A stretch of DNA of 64,000 nucleotides from a virus, in the IMG/VR virus record IMGVR_UViG_3300023198_001252, positions 1 to 64,000 of that record; one strand, 5' to 3'. A program made the translations under genes and the position numbers. Of the stretch, positions 7,524 through 15,762 are shown piece after piece. The notes under the pieces are model-generated. The model searched no databases. It was not told where the DNA came from and worked only from the letters and a program-made list of their open reading frames with translations. Positions within the stretch are counted from its first letter, which is position 1. Each line of letters opens with the position of its first letter.

Positions 7524-9488
7524 CTAAAAACCTAACTCTGTCATAAATGATTCAATATCACCAGAACCAGTTGGTACAAAATCAGAATCATCTTCTATTT
7601 CATAATTAGCTAAAATATATGTTTTAAGTTCTTCACATACTTGTAATTCTTTAATATCTGTTGTTTTCATTTTTCCAGCCTCTACCTCTTTTATCAATAT
7701 AGACTTTTGAGATTCTACTGATAAATTTTTAATTAATCTGTAGCCTAAATATTCACCAGCTAGAGCTTTACCTCCAGCAACCAATCTAATCTTTTCACTT
7801 TTCATAATAGATATTTGTAATTTTCGTGAACAATCTAAAACCAATTTATACTCATTCCGTACATATTTCTTAAACTTTTCCCATATCATACCATCATTAT
7901 TAAGAAAGCCATGATTTAAGTTCTTTATAGTGCTATATTTATCTTTTATAAATCTTATATGTGTATTACAAAACTTTTCATACGTAGATAAGTAATCTCT
8001 ATACTTATCATTTTTTTGATACATTGTACAAGTTTTTTTCTGTGAGTATAGATAAAATTTATGCAAAGCATCTAATTTATAATAGATTGATTCTTTATTT
8101 ATTTTCCATACTTCCGGCTCAAATAAACTTTTATATTTTTTTATAATTTTCTCAGGTATATCAATTGATTCTTTTAATTGAGCATTAATTAAAGTCACTT
8201 TATTTTTTTGTATAGTTGCATAATATGACGAATTACACCTGTAATTATATAAAAACATTTGCATACTAGACATAAGCAATGTTTTTTTAATGTCAAATTT
8301 GTGATAAGAATATCCCGATATATATAATTTAGAATAATCATTTATTACTCTTTTTATTTCAATATCAGTTTGTATAGGTATAGAAGTATGTTTTTTTACT
8401 TCTCTTTGATTACAAAAAGAACCATCCTGTAAATCAACTAACATCTCACATACATTTTTAACTGTCTTTGAAACTCCTTTTGTAATATCATTAGGTAATT
8501 TATGTATAGACATTTTAATTTTATACTTTTTTTCTCTTTGCTCTTCTGCTAAAGAATTCCAATAGGTAATATATTTTAATTGATTTTGCTCTTTTTTATT
8601 TAGTGTATATAGTTTTCTTTTTTTAATTTTATTATAAAGAGGCGGTGTGTTAAGTGGGTGAGGCGGTGAGGGGGCGGTGGTCGGCGTAAGCGCAACGTCG
8701 GTTATTAATTTCTTACTCTCTTCGAGAGGTGGTATAGGGAATTTATCTTTTATATTAGAAAAAGTATTAGATTTATCTTTCATGTTAAAATTATTTTGTA
8801 ATTTTAGTTTAATTATATTTATATAATTAATTAATATATTATTATTATATATATTATTATTAAGTATATTAATACTTAGATCGACTTTTTCGATATTGGG
8901 GGTATGTTGTAAAAGTGTAGGGGTAAGGCTAGAAAAGTATAGGGTAGAACAAAAAATAGAATGTACAGGGTCTATAAAATTAACTATCCCATTCGCTAAG
9001 TAGTTATGCAATTTTATTATATTTTCTGCTACTTCATTTTTATTATTGTTATTATAATAAATCATTAAATCTATTATTGTTGTATTAAGTCTATAATAAT
9101 TAACATATTTATTCTCATCATACCAACAATCAATTATTTTAAAATCTCTAAGTTTTTTTAATTTTTTCTTTATGTTGGCTTTAGTTTGCTTAAGAAAAAA
9201 CAATTGTTCTCTAATATATTCATGATCAATACGTATATATTCCTTATCCCCTACCTGCCTTTTTCTACTTTCAGAAGCATTACCACATGTATTATATATC
9301 CAATTCAATAAAATAGCATCATTACTATCCAAGCTATGTATTTTTCCTTTTCCTTTTTCTATTGTTGTCTTTTGAAAACAAGAAAATAATGTTTGATTCC
9401 ATTTTGTAATATTATGCTGATAATGAAAATCCGGGTCATTTTCAGATTTTACATATTCTTCCATTTTTGCATTTAATTGTTTGTTCAT
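7524..9488 (-). CDS. Replication-initiator-like wHTH protein
   Basis: A 654-aa protein. Residues ~50-140 look like the winged helix of phage replisome organisers (DAILLNWIYNTC ... EYIREQLFFLKQTKANIKK). The middle (~205-300) is low-complexity Asn/Ile then Pro/Thr-rich. The C-terminal ~350 residues are helical with no family recognised and end in an acidic tail (SGDIESFMTELGF). By position and architecture it may load the helicase. The linker DNA (8641-8880) has iteron-like GC repeats next to an AT-only tract, reminiscent of initiator genes that contain their own origin. Moderate confidence in role, high in the gene. Confidence 0.6.
   Translation of the reverse strand: MNKQLNAKMEEYVKSENDPDFHYQHNITKWNQTLFSCFQKTTIEKGKGKIHSLDSNDAILLNWIYNTCGNASESRKRQVGDKEYIRIDHEYIREQLFFLKQTKANIKKKLKKLRDFKIIDCWYDENKYVNYYRLNTTIIDLMIYYNNNNKNEVAENIIKLHNYLANGIVNFIDPVHSIFCSTLYFSSLTPTLLQHTPNIEKVDLSINILNNNIYNNNILINYINIIKLKLQNNFNMKDKSNTFSNIKDKFPIPPLEESKKLITDVALTPTTAPSPPHPLNTPPLYNKIKKRKLYTLNKKEQNQLKYITYWNSLAEEQREKKYKIKMSIHKLPNDITKGVSKTVKNVCEMLVDLQDGSFCNQREVKKHTSIPIQTDIEIKRVINDYSKLYISGYSYHKFDIKKTLLMSSMQMFLYNYRCNSSYYATIQKNKVTLINAQLKESIDIPEKIIKKYKSLFEPEVWKINKESIYYKLDALHKFYLYSQKKTCTMYQKNDKYRDYLSTYEKFCNTHIRFIKDKYSTIKNLNHGFLNNDGMIWEKFKKYVRNEYKLVLDCSRKLQISIMKSEKIRLVAGGKALAGEYLGYRLIKNLSVESQKSILIKEVEAGKMKTTDIKELQVCEELKTYILANYEIEDDSDFVPTGSGDIESFMTELGF
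8641..8880. other. Putative replication origin inside initiator gene
   Basis: Three copies of GGCGGTG (8641, 8662, 8673; spacing 21 and 11 bp) lie in a ~65-bp GC-rich island that is exceptional for this genome. It is followed by ~100 bp of almost pure A/T (8770-8875). Iterons beside an AT-rich unwinding element inside an initiator gene is the lambda O arrangement. Inference only. Confidence 0.4.
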
Positions 9489-9493
9489 TTTAT

Positions 9494-9766
9494 TTATCCT
9501 TTTTTATTTATTGTCCAGTTAAAATAGATTATATTATTGTTAGATTCTTTCTTAGGTATTACATTTATACCTTTTATTTTAAAAAATCTAACAATAATAT
9601 TTAAATCAAATACTGATAGATTACTATTTTTTTTAATATAAAAATTTAATCCGGTGTAACCTTGTTTAGATGCTTTTGTTATACTTTTATAACAATCTCT
9701 TACCATTTTTTTCATATTGGCTTTTCTTGCTTTTTTGTAGTTCATATTTAAAGTTTCTAATATCAT
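9494..9766 (-). CDS. Hypothetical protein, paralog of 9807-10091
   Basis: A 90-aa basic protein. It shares with the next gene the layout NYKKARKAN...CYKSITKASKQGYTG..F then IIVRFFKIKGINVIP. The two are tandem duplicates about 35-40 percent alike by eye. Basic helical N-terminus plus a small beta domain; possible nucleic-acid binding. Lies 5 nt upstream of the initiator gene. Confidence 0.65.
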   Translation of the reverse strand: MILETLNMNYKKARKANMKKMVRDCYKSITKASKQGYTGLNFYIKKNSNLSVFDLNIIVRFFKIKGINVIPKKESNNNIIYFNWTINKKG

Positions 9767-9806
9767 TTTATTTATACCTCCTATATAATTAGCTTACTTA
9801 TATTTT

Positions 9807-10091
9807 TTATATTATATTTTTTATACGATCTTCTAAATATATTTTTCTATCTCTTTTTGTTAACCATGTAAAAATATACATATTATTTTCTTTAATTACA
9901 TTAATACCTTTATATTGAAAGAATCTAATAATAATAGGCAAGAAGGTATCGGCACTAGTTAAAAAAAACTGTATTCCTATATAACCACTTTTAGATGCTA
10001 CATTTAACTCTTTATAAAGCTTTTTTATTCTTTCTTTTGTGTTGTTTTTTCTTGCTTTTATATAGTTTTGTTTAAAATTTTTTATTTTCAT
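9807..10091 (-). CDS. Hypothetical protein, paralog of 9494-9766
   Basis: A 94-aa basic protein (NYIKARKNNTKERIKKLYKE... SGYIGIQFF... IIIRFFQYKGINVIK). It is a tandem paralog of the next gene and probably co-transcribed with it. Function unknown. Confidence 0.65.
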   Translation of the reverse strand: MKIKNFKQNYIKARKNNTKERIKKLYKELNVASKSGYIGIQFFLTSADTFLPIIIRFFQYKGINVIKENNMYIFTWLTKRDRKIYLEDRIKNII

Positions 10092-10112
10092 TTAATTATT
10101 TCCTATTAATAC

Positions 10113-10205
10113 AAAAAAGAGAATTCATTACTATTGGTTGGTAGAACCATATTAAGATTATAAGACAAAAACCTTAAATGATATCCCAATAGTAAAAAAT
10201 TCTCT
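10113..10205 (-). ncRNA. Rod-like structured RNA with terminal U-tract
   Basis: On the minus strand AGAGAATT pairs with AATTCTCT (8 bp, outer stem) and ACTATTGG with CCAATAGT (8 bp, inner stem). A smaller TTAAG/CTTAA stem lies inside, and the outer stem is followed by six Ts. It lies between the sRNA terminator and the 10091 gene. The architecture matches the elements at 62.4 kb and 11.5 kb. It could be an RNA in its own right or an unusually long terminator. The 10206-10320 stretch upstream holds no ORF or clear promoter. Confidence 0.45.
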
Positions 10206-10322
10206 TTATGTTTGTTAAAATTATTGTCTTATTTTGCAATCACTGCCACCAACAGCTTGAGCTTATACTAACATAGGTTTACAAACAAAGCAAGCAAAAT
10301 TTTAATTATTATTTTAATTAAT

Positions 10323-10350
10323 AAAAAAAGACCGCCCATGATGAGCAGCC
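10323..10350 (-). terminator. Rho-independent terminator
   Basis: The hairpin GGCTGCTC-ATCAT-GGGCGGTC (wobble pairs allowed), 8 bp, is followed by seven Ts on the minus strand. It ends the predicted small RNA and any read-through from the HAD gene. Confidence 0.8.
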
Positions 10351-10414
10351 ATTAAGGAGTAGTGAATTTTTTTAAATTCACATAAAAAAATAAAAAATTC
10401 AAATAAAAACATGT
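10323..10414 (-). ncRNA. Predicted ~90-nt small RNA
   Basis: A consensus promoter (10421-10449) is followed by no ORF. The transcript would contain a GTGAATTT/AAATTCAC hairpin (10362-10381), a short single strand CACTACTCCTTAATGG, and then the terminator at 10323-10350. The linker is complementary to AAGGAGTA, the SD of several phage genes (for example those at 18387 and 19678), so antisense action is possible. Confidence 0.45.
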
Positions 10415-10420
10415 AATACA

Positions 10421-10449
10421 AATATAATGCTTATTGTATTAAATGTCAA
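10421..10449 (-). promoter_or_regulatory. Promoter of the predicted small RNA
   Basis: TTGACA (10449-10444), 17-bp spacer, TATATT (10426-10421), just after the stop of the HAD gene. Confidence 0.7.
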
Positions 10450-10452
10450 GAT

Positions 10453-10878
10453 TTATTTTATAATTCCATTATTTCTTAATAATCTTTCTACTTCTTCCCA
10501 ATCTACAAAAGGGCGAGCACTTAATTCAATATCATATTTTAGTGGACAGCCCAAAGAGGCATCATCAATGTATAAATGGCCATACGCTTTAGGACTTTCA
10601 GTCCATTTATACTGCGTAGGGTTAGTTTGTATTCCATATAAAGGGATATCATTTTTTTTAAACCACTCAACAGCATGATCTAAAAAATCGCCATCAATAT
10701 TTTGAATATCAGGATCACTACTTTTATTGTCTTTTTTATTAGATCTCATAGTAAACAAAATTAATCTATGCCCATTTTCTACTAATAATTTCAATACTTT
10801 TTCCGCTCTAATGGATTTACCTATTTTTGGAAATTCGTCCGTAACACAAGTCGCATCAAAATCAATACAAATATCCAT
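10453..10878 (-). CDS. HAD-superfamily phosphatase
   Basis: A 141-aa protein with the HAD motifs: motif I DFDAT (nucleophile Asp in MDICIDFDATC), motif II FTMRS, and an acidic motif IV YIDDAS. It is close to the compact cap-less hydrolases common in phages, which dephosphorylate nucleotides or nucleic-acid ends. With the RNA ligase at 12.6 kb it might take part in end repair, but the substrate cannot be read from the sequence. Confidence 0.75.
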   Translation of the reverse strand: MDICIDFDATCVTDEFPKIGKSIRAEKVLKLLVENGHRLILFTMRSNKKDNKSSDPDIQNIDGDFLDHAVEWFKKNDIPLYGIQTNPTQYKWTESPKAYGHLYIDDASLGCPLKYDIELSARPFVDWEEVERLLRNNGIIK

Positions 10879-10892
10879 TTTTTACTCCTGTT

Positions 10893-11402
10893 TTATTGTT
10901 CTGATTTTGCTAAAGTTGTAAAATACTTTATTACTTTATTATGTGGTTTTAAATTCTCTAAAATATATTCTAATGAATCAATCTTATTACCTAGAATTTT
11001 GTGCAGTGTTAAAATGTTTTCTATAATACTTTCTTCCATAAAACTATATTCTGAAAATAGTAAACAACCAATCTCAGCATTATAGGTATAATATCCTGTA
11101 CTTCTTGATCGGTCTGGTGCTTCTTTACATTCACTAAGTATTTCAAAATATACTAACTTTTTTATACTTGCTTTAATTTCTTTAATATTTGGATCACCTA
11201 ATACAATCGCTTGCATAATTTTTTTATATTCGAGTTTTTTATACTCTCTATCATTATAACGAAACTTTTCTGCTCCCCTATTTAGATTTTCATAATAATT
11301 ATTTAATATTGATATATCCAATAGATTTAAATGTTTTTCTTCTTTTCTACACATATACAACATTATAGAATTAAAACTTCCAATACTCATTAAATATTCC
11401 AT
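10893..11402 (-). CDS. Hypothetical protein, 169 aa
   Basis: Helical protein starting MEYLMSIGSFNSIML after AAAGGA. The middle (IKEIKASIKKLVYFEILSEC...GYYTYNAEIGCLLFSE) reads like a small winged helix, but no family is recognised. The gene follows a terminator and is probably co-transcribed with the HAD gene. Confidence 0.6.
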   Translation of the reverse strand: MEYLMSIGSFNSIMLYMCRKEEKHLNLLDISILNNYYENLNRGAEKFRYNDREYKKLEYKKIMQAIVLGDPNIKEIKASIKKLVYFEILSECKEAPDRSRSTGYYTYNAEIGCLLFSEYSFMEESIIENILTLHKILGNKIDSLEYILENLKPHNKVIKYFTTLAKSEQ

Positions 11403-11425
11403 TTATTTATCCTTTATATATAAAT

Positions 11426-11453
11426 TAAAAAAGCCCTGCAATAATACAGAGCT
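11426..11453 (-). terminator. Rho-independent terminator
   Basis: AGCTCTG / CAGGGCT hairpin with an 8-nt loop followed by TTTTTT on the minus strand. It separates the HTH/structured-RNA transcript from the gene at 11402. Confidence 0.7.
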
Positions 11454-11461
11454 TGATTTTT

Positions 11462-11548
11462 AAAAAAACTAATCTCTTATATAAAATCAGACTCGAACTA
11501 ATATAGCCAGCCATCTAACCAATTAAGTTACTTATTTCCGAGATTAGT
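11462..11548 (-). ncRNA. Structured RNA with tRNA-like motifs
   Basis: A 9-bp closing stem (ACTAATCTC / GAGATTAGT) encloses about 63 nt and is followed by seven Ts. Inside are a D-loop-like TTAATTGGTTAGA and a T-arm-like hairpin (ATTAG-TTCGAGT-CTGAT). There is no room for an anticodon arm, and the T-arm is not stacked on the acceptor stem, so this is not a functional tRNA. It may be a tRNA relic or a mimic. Confidence 0.35.
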
Positions 11549-11632
11549 AATTAACAATTTTTTTACAATGCTATGAACTAGATACTGTAAAAAAATGGGA
11601 ATATTACTTTTCATCTTCCCCTTTTTATATAC

Positions 11633-11776
11633 TTACGTTTTTTCTTTTTTAATTGCTATCCCTGATTCTTTAATTGCTTTCAATGCTGTAGGAATACTAC
11701 AATTGCAGTATTTAGCAACTAATTTTGTACCACCAGAGTAATACAATTCTTTAATCTTATCTTTTGTTATATTCAT
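11633..11776 (-). CDS. Small HTH protein, 47 aa
   Basis: MNITKDKIKELYYSGGTKLV...: a helix-turn-helix of the resolvase/terminase type (KLVAKYCNCSIPTALKAIKE) with little else. SD AAAGGA precedes the ATG, and a consensus promoter lies 27 nt further upstream. Candidate regulator facing the divergent early promoter at 11901. Confidence 0.55.
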   Translation of the reverse strand: MNITKDKIKELYYSGGTKLVAKYCNCSIPTALKAIKESGIAIKKEKT

Positions 11777-11802
11777 ATATACAATCCTTTCCACACATTT
11801 TA

Positions 11803-11831
11803 ATAATAATTAAATATAATGAAAAAGTCAA
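11803..11831 (-). promoter_or_regulatory. Promoter of the small HTH gene
   Basis: TTGACT (11831-11826), 17-bp spacer, TATTAT (11808-11803). It forms a divergent pair with the plus-strand promoter at 11901. Confidence 0.75.
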
Positions 11832-11900
11832 GTATTATTTAAGAAACAAAGGACTTTTATACTAATATTTAAATTATTTTAATTTATTTTAAAAAAACAC

Positions 11901-11929
11901 TCGACTTTTTAATTTTAATTTAGTATTAT
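11901..11929 (+). promoter_or_regulatory. Early promoter of the plus-strand module
   Basis: TCGACT (11901-11906), 17-bp spacer, TATTAT (11924-11929). Almost the same sequence, including the downstream palindrome, occurs at 23056. Confidence 0.7.
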
Positions 11930-11942
11930 ATTATTAATAAGA

Positions 11943-11962
11943 GCTTGTAAGGGGTTACAAGC
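11943..11962 (+). promoter_or_regulatory. 5' leader palindrome
   Basis: GCTTGTAAGGGGTTACAAGC: perfect 8-bp inverted repeat with a GGGG loop, starting ~7 nt after the expected transcription start. An identical copy lies at 23095-23114 and a degenerate copy at 15744. It could be an operator or a 5' stabilising mRNA hairpin. Confidence 0.6.
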
Positions 11963-11988
11963 AAAAACAAACTTAAAGGAGTTACACG

Positions 11989-12318
11989 ATGACTATAAAA
12001 GAAGCAAAAGAAAAACTTATAAATGATAACACAATAGTAGCTATAACGGCTACAGATAAGAATGGTACTGATTTTGTTTTACAATATGAATCTGATGGTT
12101 TTTTGTTAATGAGAGATACAGGTAAACAATCTAATTTGTACTGGACTTCTCTTACACTAGAAAATACTCTTAAAAAAGAAAATATTGATTTACTTCCTGA
12201 AAATGTAAACTGGTTAGAAGAGTCCGAAGAGTTATTTGATATACGATTTAAAATATGGTGTACTTATAGTATTAAAGACGCTGATTGGAAATATAAACTT
12301 AAAGGAGTTACATTATGA
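11989..12318 (+). CDS. Hypothetical protein, 109 aa
   Basis: First gene after the early promoter (MTIKEAKEKLINDNTIVAIT...), SD AAAGGAG. Mixed alpha/beta, acidic, with Trp-containing motifs (NVNWLEESEELFD). No family recognised. Being first in an early operon fits a host-takeover or counter-defence role, but nothing specific supports that. Confidence 0.6.
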   Translation: MTIKEAKEKLINDNTIVAITATDKNGTDFVLQYESDGFLLMRDTGKQSNLYWTSLTLENTLKKENIDLLPENVNWLEESEELFDIRFKIWCTYSIKDADWKYKLKGVTL

Positions 12319-12542
12319 AAGCTTTATTTATCAATAATGATGGAAAAAGAATCGAATTAGATGTAGAAAAAAGATCTTCAGATTATTATAGAGACTACTC
12401 CACAAATTTATATGATTTTAATGTTTTAAATAATAAAGTATGGGAATATATACAATATATAAGAAAAAGCGAAGATCAAGAAGCTCTTTCACAAATACAT
12501 CTAAGTAGAAATAGTAAAAGCAAAGATTTTTATATTAACTAG
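12315..12542 (+). CDS. Hypothetical protein, 75 aa
   Basis: MKALFINNDGKRIELDVEKR...: starts inside an ATGA overlap with the previous gene after AAAGGAG. Small, charged and soluble. Unknown. Confidence 0.6.
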   Translation: MKALFINNDGKRIELDVEKRSSDYYRDYSTNLYDFNVLNNKVWEYIQYIRKSEDQEALSQIHLSRNSKSKDFYIN

Positions 12543-12543
12543 T

Positions 12544-12612
12544 TTGAAAATAATAGGAATAATGTTATTATTGGGAATTGCCTGTTTTTTATATTGGGTT
12601 TTTAAAAAATAA
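12544..12612 (+). CDS. Single-pass membrane microprotein
   Basis: A 22-codon frame (TTG start; or ATG six codons later with SD AGGA) encodes GIMLLLGIACFLYWVFKK, one transmembrane helix with a basic tail. It follows the previous stop directly. Translation is uncertain. Confidence 0.35.
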   Translation: MKIIGIMLLLGIACFLYWVFKK

Positions 12613-12638
12613 AATACTAAATTAATATGGAGATACCA

Positions 12639-13712
12639 ATGAAGATTATAGAATTTATAAAAGCAAATGATAATTGGAAAGAGCTGTTAAAAAAAGATCC
12701 TTATAATTTAATGATCAAAGAAGAAAATGGCTTTACTCTTTTAAAATACAATCAATTTAGCTCTGATTTCAACTTGCAAATAGTGCAGGAAGCTAGAGGG
12801 ATTATTTTAGATAGGGATTTAAATATTGTAGCTCATCCTTTTCAAAAATTTTTTAATTATAGTGAGGATAATGCTGCAAAAATAGATTTTAAAACTGCAA
12901 AAGTTCAAGAAAAAATAGATGGATCATTAATAAAATTATGGTATTATAAATACCAATGGTATTTATCAACTAATGGCTCTATAAATGCCTATACTACACC
13001 CACTAGTTTTTATAACACCCCTAAAACATTTGGTCATTTATTTACTATAGCTACAGAAAAACATAATATTAAATACTCGAAATTAGATAAAAAATATACA
13101 TATATTTTTGAATTAGTATCACTTTACAATAAAGTAGTTATTCCCTATTTAGAAACTAAAATATATCATATCGGCACAAGACATAATAAAACAGGTCAAG
13201 AAATTAATACAGATATCGGAATTGCTAAACCTAAAGAATATAAATTTGATTCTTTATATGATGTTTTTAAAACTGCTAAAAAATTACCTTATAATAAAGA
13301 GGGTTATGTCGTCGTAGATGGTAATTGGAATAGGGTAAAAGTAAAATCTCCTGCTTATGTTGCAGTGCATTATCTGAAATCAACTTATTCAGAAGATAAA
13401 TTATTAACATTAATTAGAAATGGGGAAAGTGAAGAATTTTTAAATTATTTCCCTGAATATAAAAAAGATCATGATATCCTTAAAAAGGATTATGAGTTAC
13501 TAATAAAAAAACTTAAGGATGAATTCTTTTCGATGCAAAGAAATTCATTTACAGATAAAAAAGATTTTGCATTAAATTTTGCAAAACATACCACTATTCC
13601 AGATATCTTTTTTAGACTATATGATAAAAAAATAAATAATATTTTAGAAGGGTTAGAAAAAGTAAGTAATGAGAATATATTTAAACAAATAACAAAATTA
13701 AAAGGAGAATAG
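12639..13712 (+). CDS. RNA ligase, T4 Rnl1-like
   Basis: A 357-aa protein of the nucleotidyltransferase ligase superfamily. Motif I EKIDGS carries the AMP-accepting Lys (residue 92), motif IV is EGYVVV and motif V is RVKVKS. Upstream ARGIILDRD and HPFQKFFNYSE are typical of phage Rnl1 proteins, which reseal tRNA cut by host anticodon nucleases. Start at 12639 follows GGAG by 6 nt; the ATG at 12627 has no SD. No polynucleotide kinase is next to it, though a HAD phosphatase lies at 10.5 kb. Confidence 0.85.
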   Translation: MKIIEFIKANDNWKELLKKDPYNLMIKEENGFTLLKYNQFSSDFNLQIVQEARGIILDRDLNIVAHPFQKFFNYSEDNAAKIDFKTAKVQEKIDGSLIKLWYYKYQWYLSTNGSINAYTTPTSFYNTPKTFGHLFTIATEKHNIKYSKLDKKYTYIFELVSLYNKVVIPYLETKIYHIGTRHNKTGQEINTDIGIAKPKEYKFDSLYDVFKTAKKLPYNKEGYVVVDGNWNRVKVKSPAYVAVHYLKSTYSEDKLLTLIRNGESEEFLNYFPEYKKDHDILKKDYELLIKKLKDEFFSMQRNSFTDKKDFALNFAKHTTIPDIFFRLYDKKINNILEGLEKVSNENIFKQITKLKGE

Positions 13713-13714
13713 TA

Positions 13715-13993
13715 ATGACTATAACAAAACTAAAAGATTATAAAATTACAGGGTATATAGAACACCCAGGAAAGAACATAATAGAGATTGCTGTAATAGC
13801 AAGTATTTGGAGTGATAGTTTTATTATTCTATCAAGCAATTATTATATATGTGAATCTATAAGAACAATCAGATCCATAGATTCACATATAGCTTTAATC
13901 GATTATGCATGGAAATATGAACACAAAAAAGTTATATTACATAATCCTGAAATACTAGAAGAAATCAAAGAGTATATAAAAAGTATGAAGTAG
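13715..13993 (+). CDS. Hypothetical protein, 92 aa
   Basis: MTITKLKDYKITGYIEHPGK...: small alpha/beta protein following the ligase by 2 nt. Its last codons (SMK and stop) lie inside the left end of the inserted MITE, so the original C-terminus was probably altered. Unknown function. Confidence 0.55.
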   Translation: MTITKLKDYKITGYIEHPGKNIIEIAVIASIWSDSFIILSSNYYICESIRTIRSIDSHIALIDYAWKYEHKKVILHNPEILEEIKEYIKSMK

Positions 13994-14304
13994 ATTGAAC
14001 AAAAGTATTGACTTTTATAAAAAAGTTAGGAATATCGTATATAAATATGAGAAAGAAAATATCAACTTATGCAAAAGAAAACAATTTATCTTATATTTTT
14101 GTGACTGTGGGTTAGAAATTGATAGAGATTTAAATGCGTCTATAAATATTTGTAATGAATATTTTAAAAATAATTCGGTGGAGTACATCGAATACAATCA
14201 TGGAGAAACAATAAATCCTTGTAAAATTATTTATAATTTTTCAGGTAGTTTTAGTGAAGTGATTACCGAAAGTATTAACATTTGTTAAAACTTTTAGATA
14301 CTAT
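13982..14304 (+). mobile_element. MITE-like IS605 derivative, copy 1
   Basis: About 323 bp. The left end AGTATGAAGTAGATTGAAC is joined by internal deletion to the last ~210 bp of tnpB and the right end (AACTTTTAGATACTAT). Copy 2 (19309-19629) has the same deletion junction. The remaining ORF (13995-14288) keeps the tnpB tail GLEIDRDLNASINI (RuvC-III Asp) but no other catalytic part. The 3' portion where an omega-RNA would be encoded is intact. Confidence 0.75.
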
Positions 14305-14306
14305 AT

Positions 14307-14771
14307 GATGGGAGATATGAAATAACTAGTGATGGAAGGGTTTTTAGTTATTGCAGTGGTGATAGAAGAGAAAGAAAGTTGGGTCTTAGAAGTAGAACGG
14401 GAAGAAATGTATATTTATTTGTTAGTTTATGGGTGGATAAAAGCCATCACTGTAACAAGTATGTACATAGATTAGTAGCTGAGGCTTTCATACCAAATCC
14501 TAATAATTACCCTCAAGTGAATCATTTGGATGGGAATAAACTTAATAATAATATAGATAATTTAGAATGGTGTACTAATAGTCAAAATCAAATACATGCA
14601 AGGAATATAGGTTTAAAACATAATATATGTAGAATAAATATGGAAATTGCTAACAGAATTAGAGAGTTATACAAGACAGGTAGATACTATCAAAGGGAAT
14701 TAGGTATTATGTTTGGAATTACACAAATGCAGATTAGTGTTATTATAAATAATAGAATGTGGAAAATATAG
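14307..14771 (+). pseudogene. HNH homing endonuclease, 5' end lost
   Basis: The frame from DGRYEITSDGRVFS (NUMOD4-like) through HRLVAEAFIPNP...VNHLDGNKLNNN..NLEWC (HNH) to a C-terminal HTH (YYQRELGIMFGITQMQISV) matches the second HNH copy at 17878. The MITE insertion has removed the start; the in-frame codons upstream reach a stop inside the element. A TTG at 14379 could still start a 130-aa protein that retains the HNH motif. Confidence 0.7.
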
Positions 14772-14772
14772 T

Positions 14773-15687
14773 ATGAGAATTGATGTTATACAAATATTTC
14801 AAGATAACGGAATTGAATATTTTGAAAGTGGTAAGAATGTACAAACAGGTTGGATTAACATTCAATGCCCATTATGTGATGATCAATCAAATCACGGGGG
14901 ATTTAACCTAGAATCTCATGATACTTATTTTAATTGTTGGCTTCACGGATGGTCATCTTTATACTCTGTTTTTAAAAAACTGATCCCTCATGCTAATTTC
15001 AAAGAATTACAACATGATTATAGAAATAGGAATACTGATGCCATAATTGAAGAAGGTACAGTTAAAGAAGTTTTTCAAAAAAATAAAAAAGTAATAATCC
15101 CTGGAAATAATATACCTGGATTACTACATAAAAGATATTTTAAAAAGAGGGATTTTAATGATCTAGAATATTTAATCATAAAATATAATTTGCATTTTAC
15201 AGATCATTTAGAAAGTACTGACTATAAATTTAGAATTATATTCCCGATAAATTGGAAAGGTAAAACAATTAGTTATCAGGGAAGAGATGTTACTAATGAA
15301 CAAGTTATACGCTATAAAGCTTGTTCAAAACATAATGAGTTAATGAATCATAAATCTATATTATATAATATAGATAATTGTAATAAGTCTTATATTGGAG
15401 TTGTTGAAGGTATTTTTGATTGTATTAGATTTGGTGATAATTTCGCTGCTACATTTGGAGTAGCTTATACGAATATGCAATTACAATTATTGAAAAAATA
15501 TAAAATGGTTTTTATTATTTTTGATCCAGATAAAGCAGGGCAAACAAGAGCCGAAAAACTGTCTATAGCCTTATCTAGTTTTGGGGTACATAATAGTATT
15601 ATAGTGTTAGATGACAAAAATAAAGATCCTGCTAAGTTATCAGATAGAGAAGTTATACAAATTAAAAAAGAATTACAAATATTTTAA
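14773..15687 (+). CDS. DNA primase with zinc finger and TOPRIM domain
   Basis: A 304-aa protein. The zinc-binding N-terminus has CPLC (32-35) and CWLHG (55-59). The TOPRIM domain has VVEGIFD (~213-219, catalytic Glu) and IIFDPDKAG (~249-257, metal-binding Asp pair). It is a compact phage primase without a fused helicase and would supply primers for the DnaB-like helicase at 0.9 kb. It starts 2 nt after the damaged HNH gene. Confidence 0.85.
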   Translation: MRIDVIQIFQDNGIEYFESGKNVQTGWINIQCPLCDDQSNHGGFNLESHDTYFNCWLHGWSSLYSVFKKLIPHANFKELQHDYRNRNTDAIIEEGTVKEVFQKNKKVIIPGNNIPGLLHKRYFKKRDFNDLEYLIIKYNLHFTDHLESTDYKFRIIFPINWKGKTISYQGRDVTNEQVIRYKACSKHNELMNHKSILYNIDNCNKSYIGVVEGIFDCIRFGDNFAATFGVAYTNMQLQLLKKYKMVFIIFDPDKAGQTRAEKLSIALSSFGVHNSIIVLDDKNKDPAKLSDREVIQIKKELQIF

Positions 15688-15704
15688 TCTTTTTTAAAAA
15701 ACAC

Positions 15705-15733
15705 TTGACTTTTTCATATAGTTTATATATATT
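15705..15733 (+). promoter_or_regulatory. Early-type promoter
   Basis: TTGACT (15705-15710), 17-bp spacer, TATATT (15728-15733). The leader GCTGGTAAGGGGTTACA is a degraded copy of the palindrome at 11943; here the GGGG serves as SD for the next gene. Confidence 0.75.
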
Positions 15734-15762
15734 TATAATAAGAGCTGGTAAGGGGTTACATT

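Noticed and set aside
11462-11548. A functional tRNA gene
   Set aside because: No anticodon arm, the T-arm is separated from the acceptor stem by about 9 nt, and no CCA is present.
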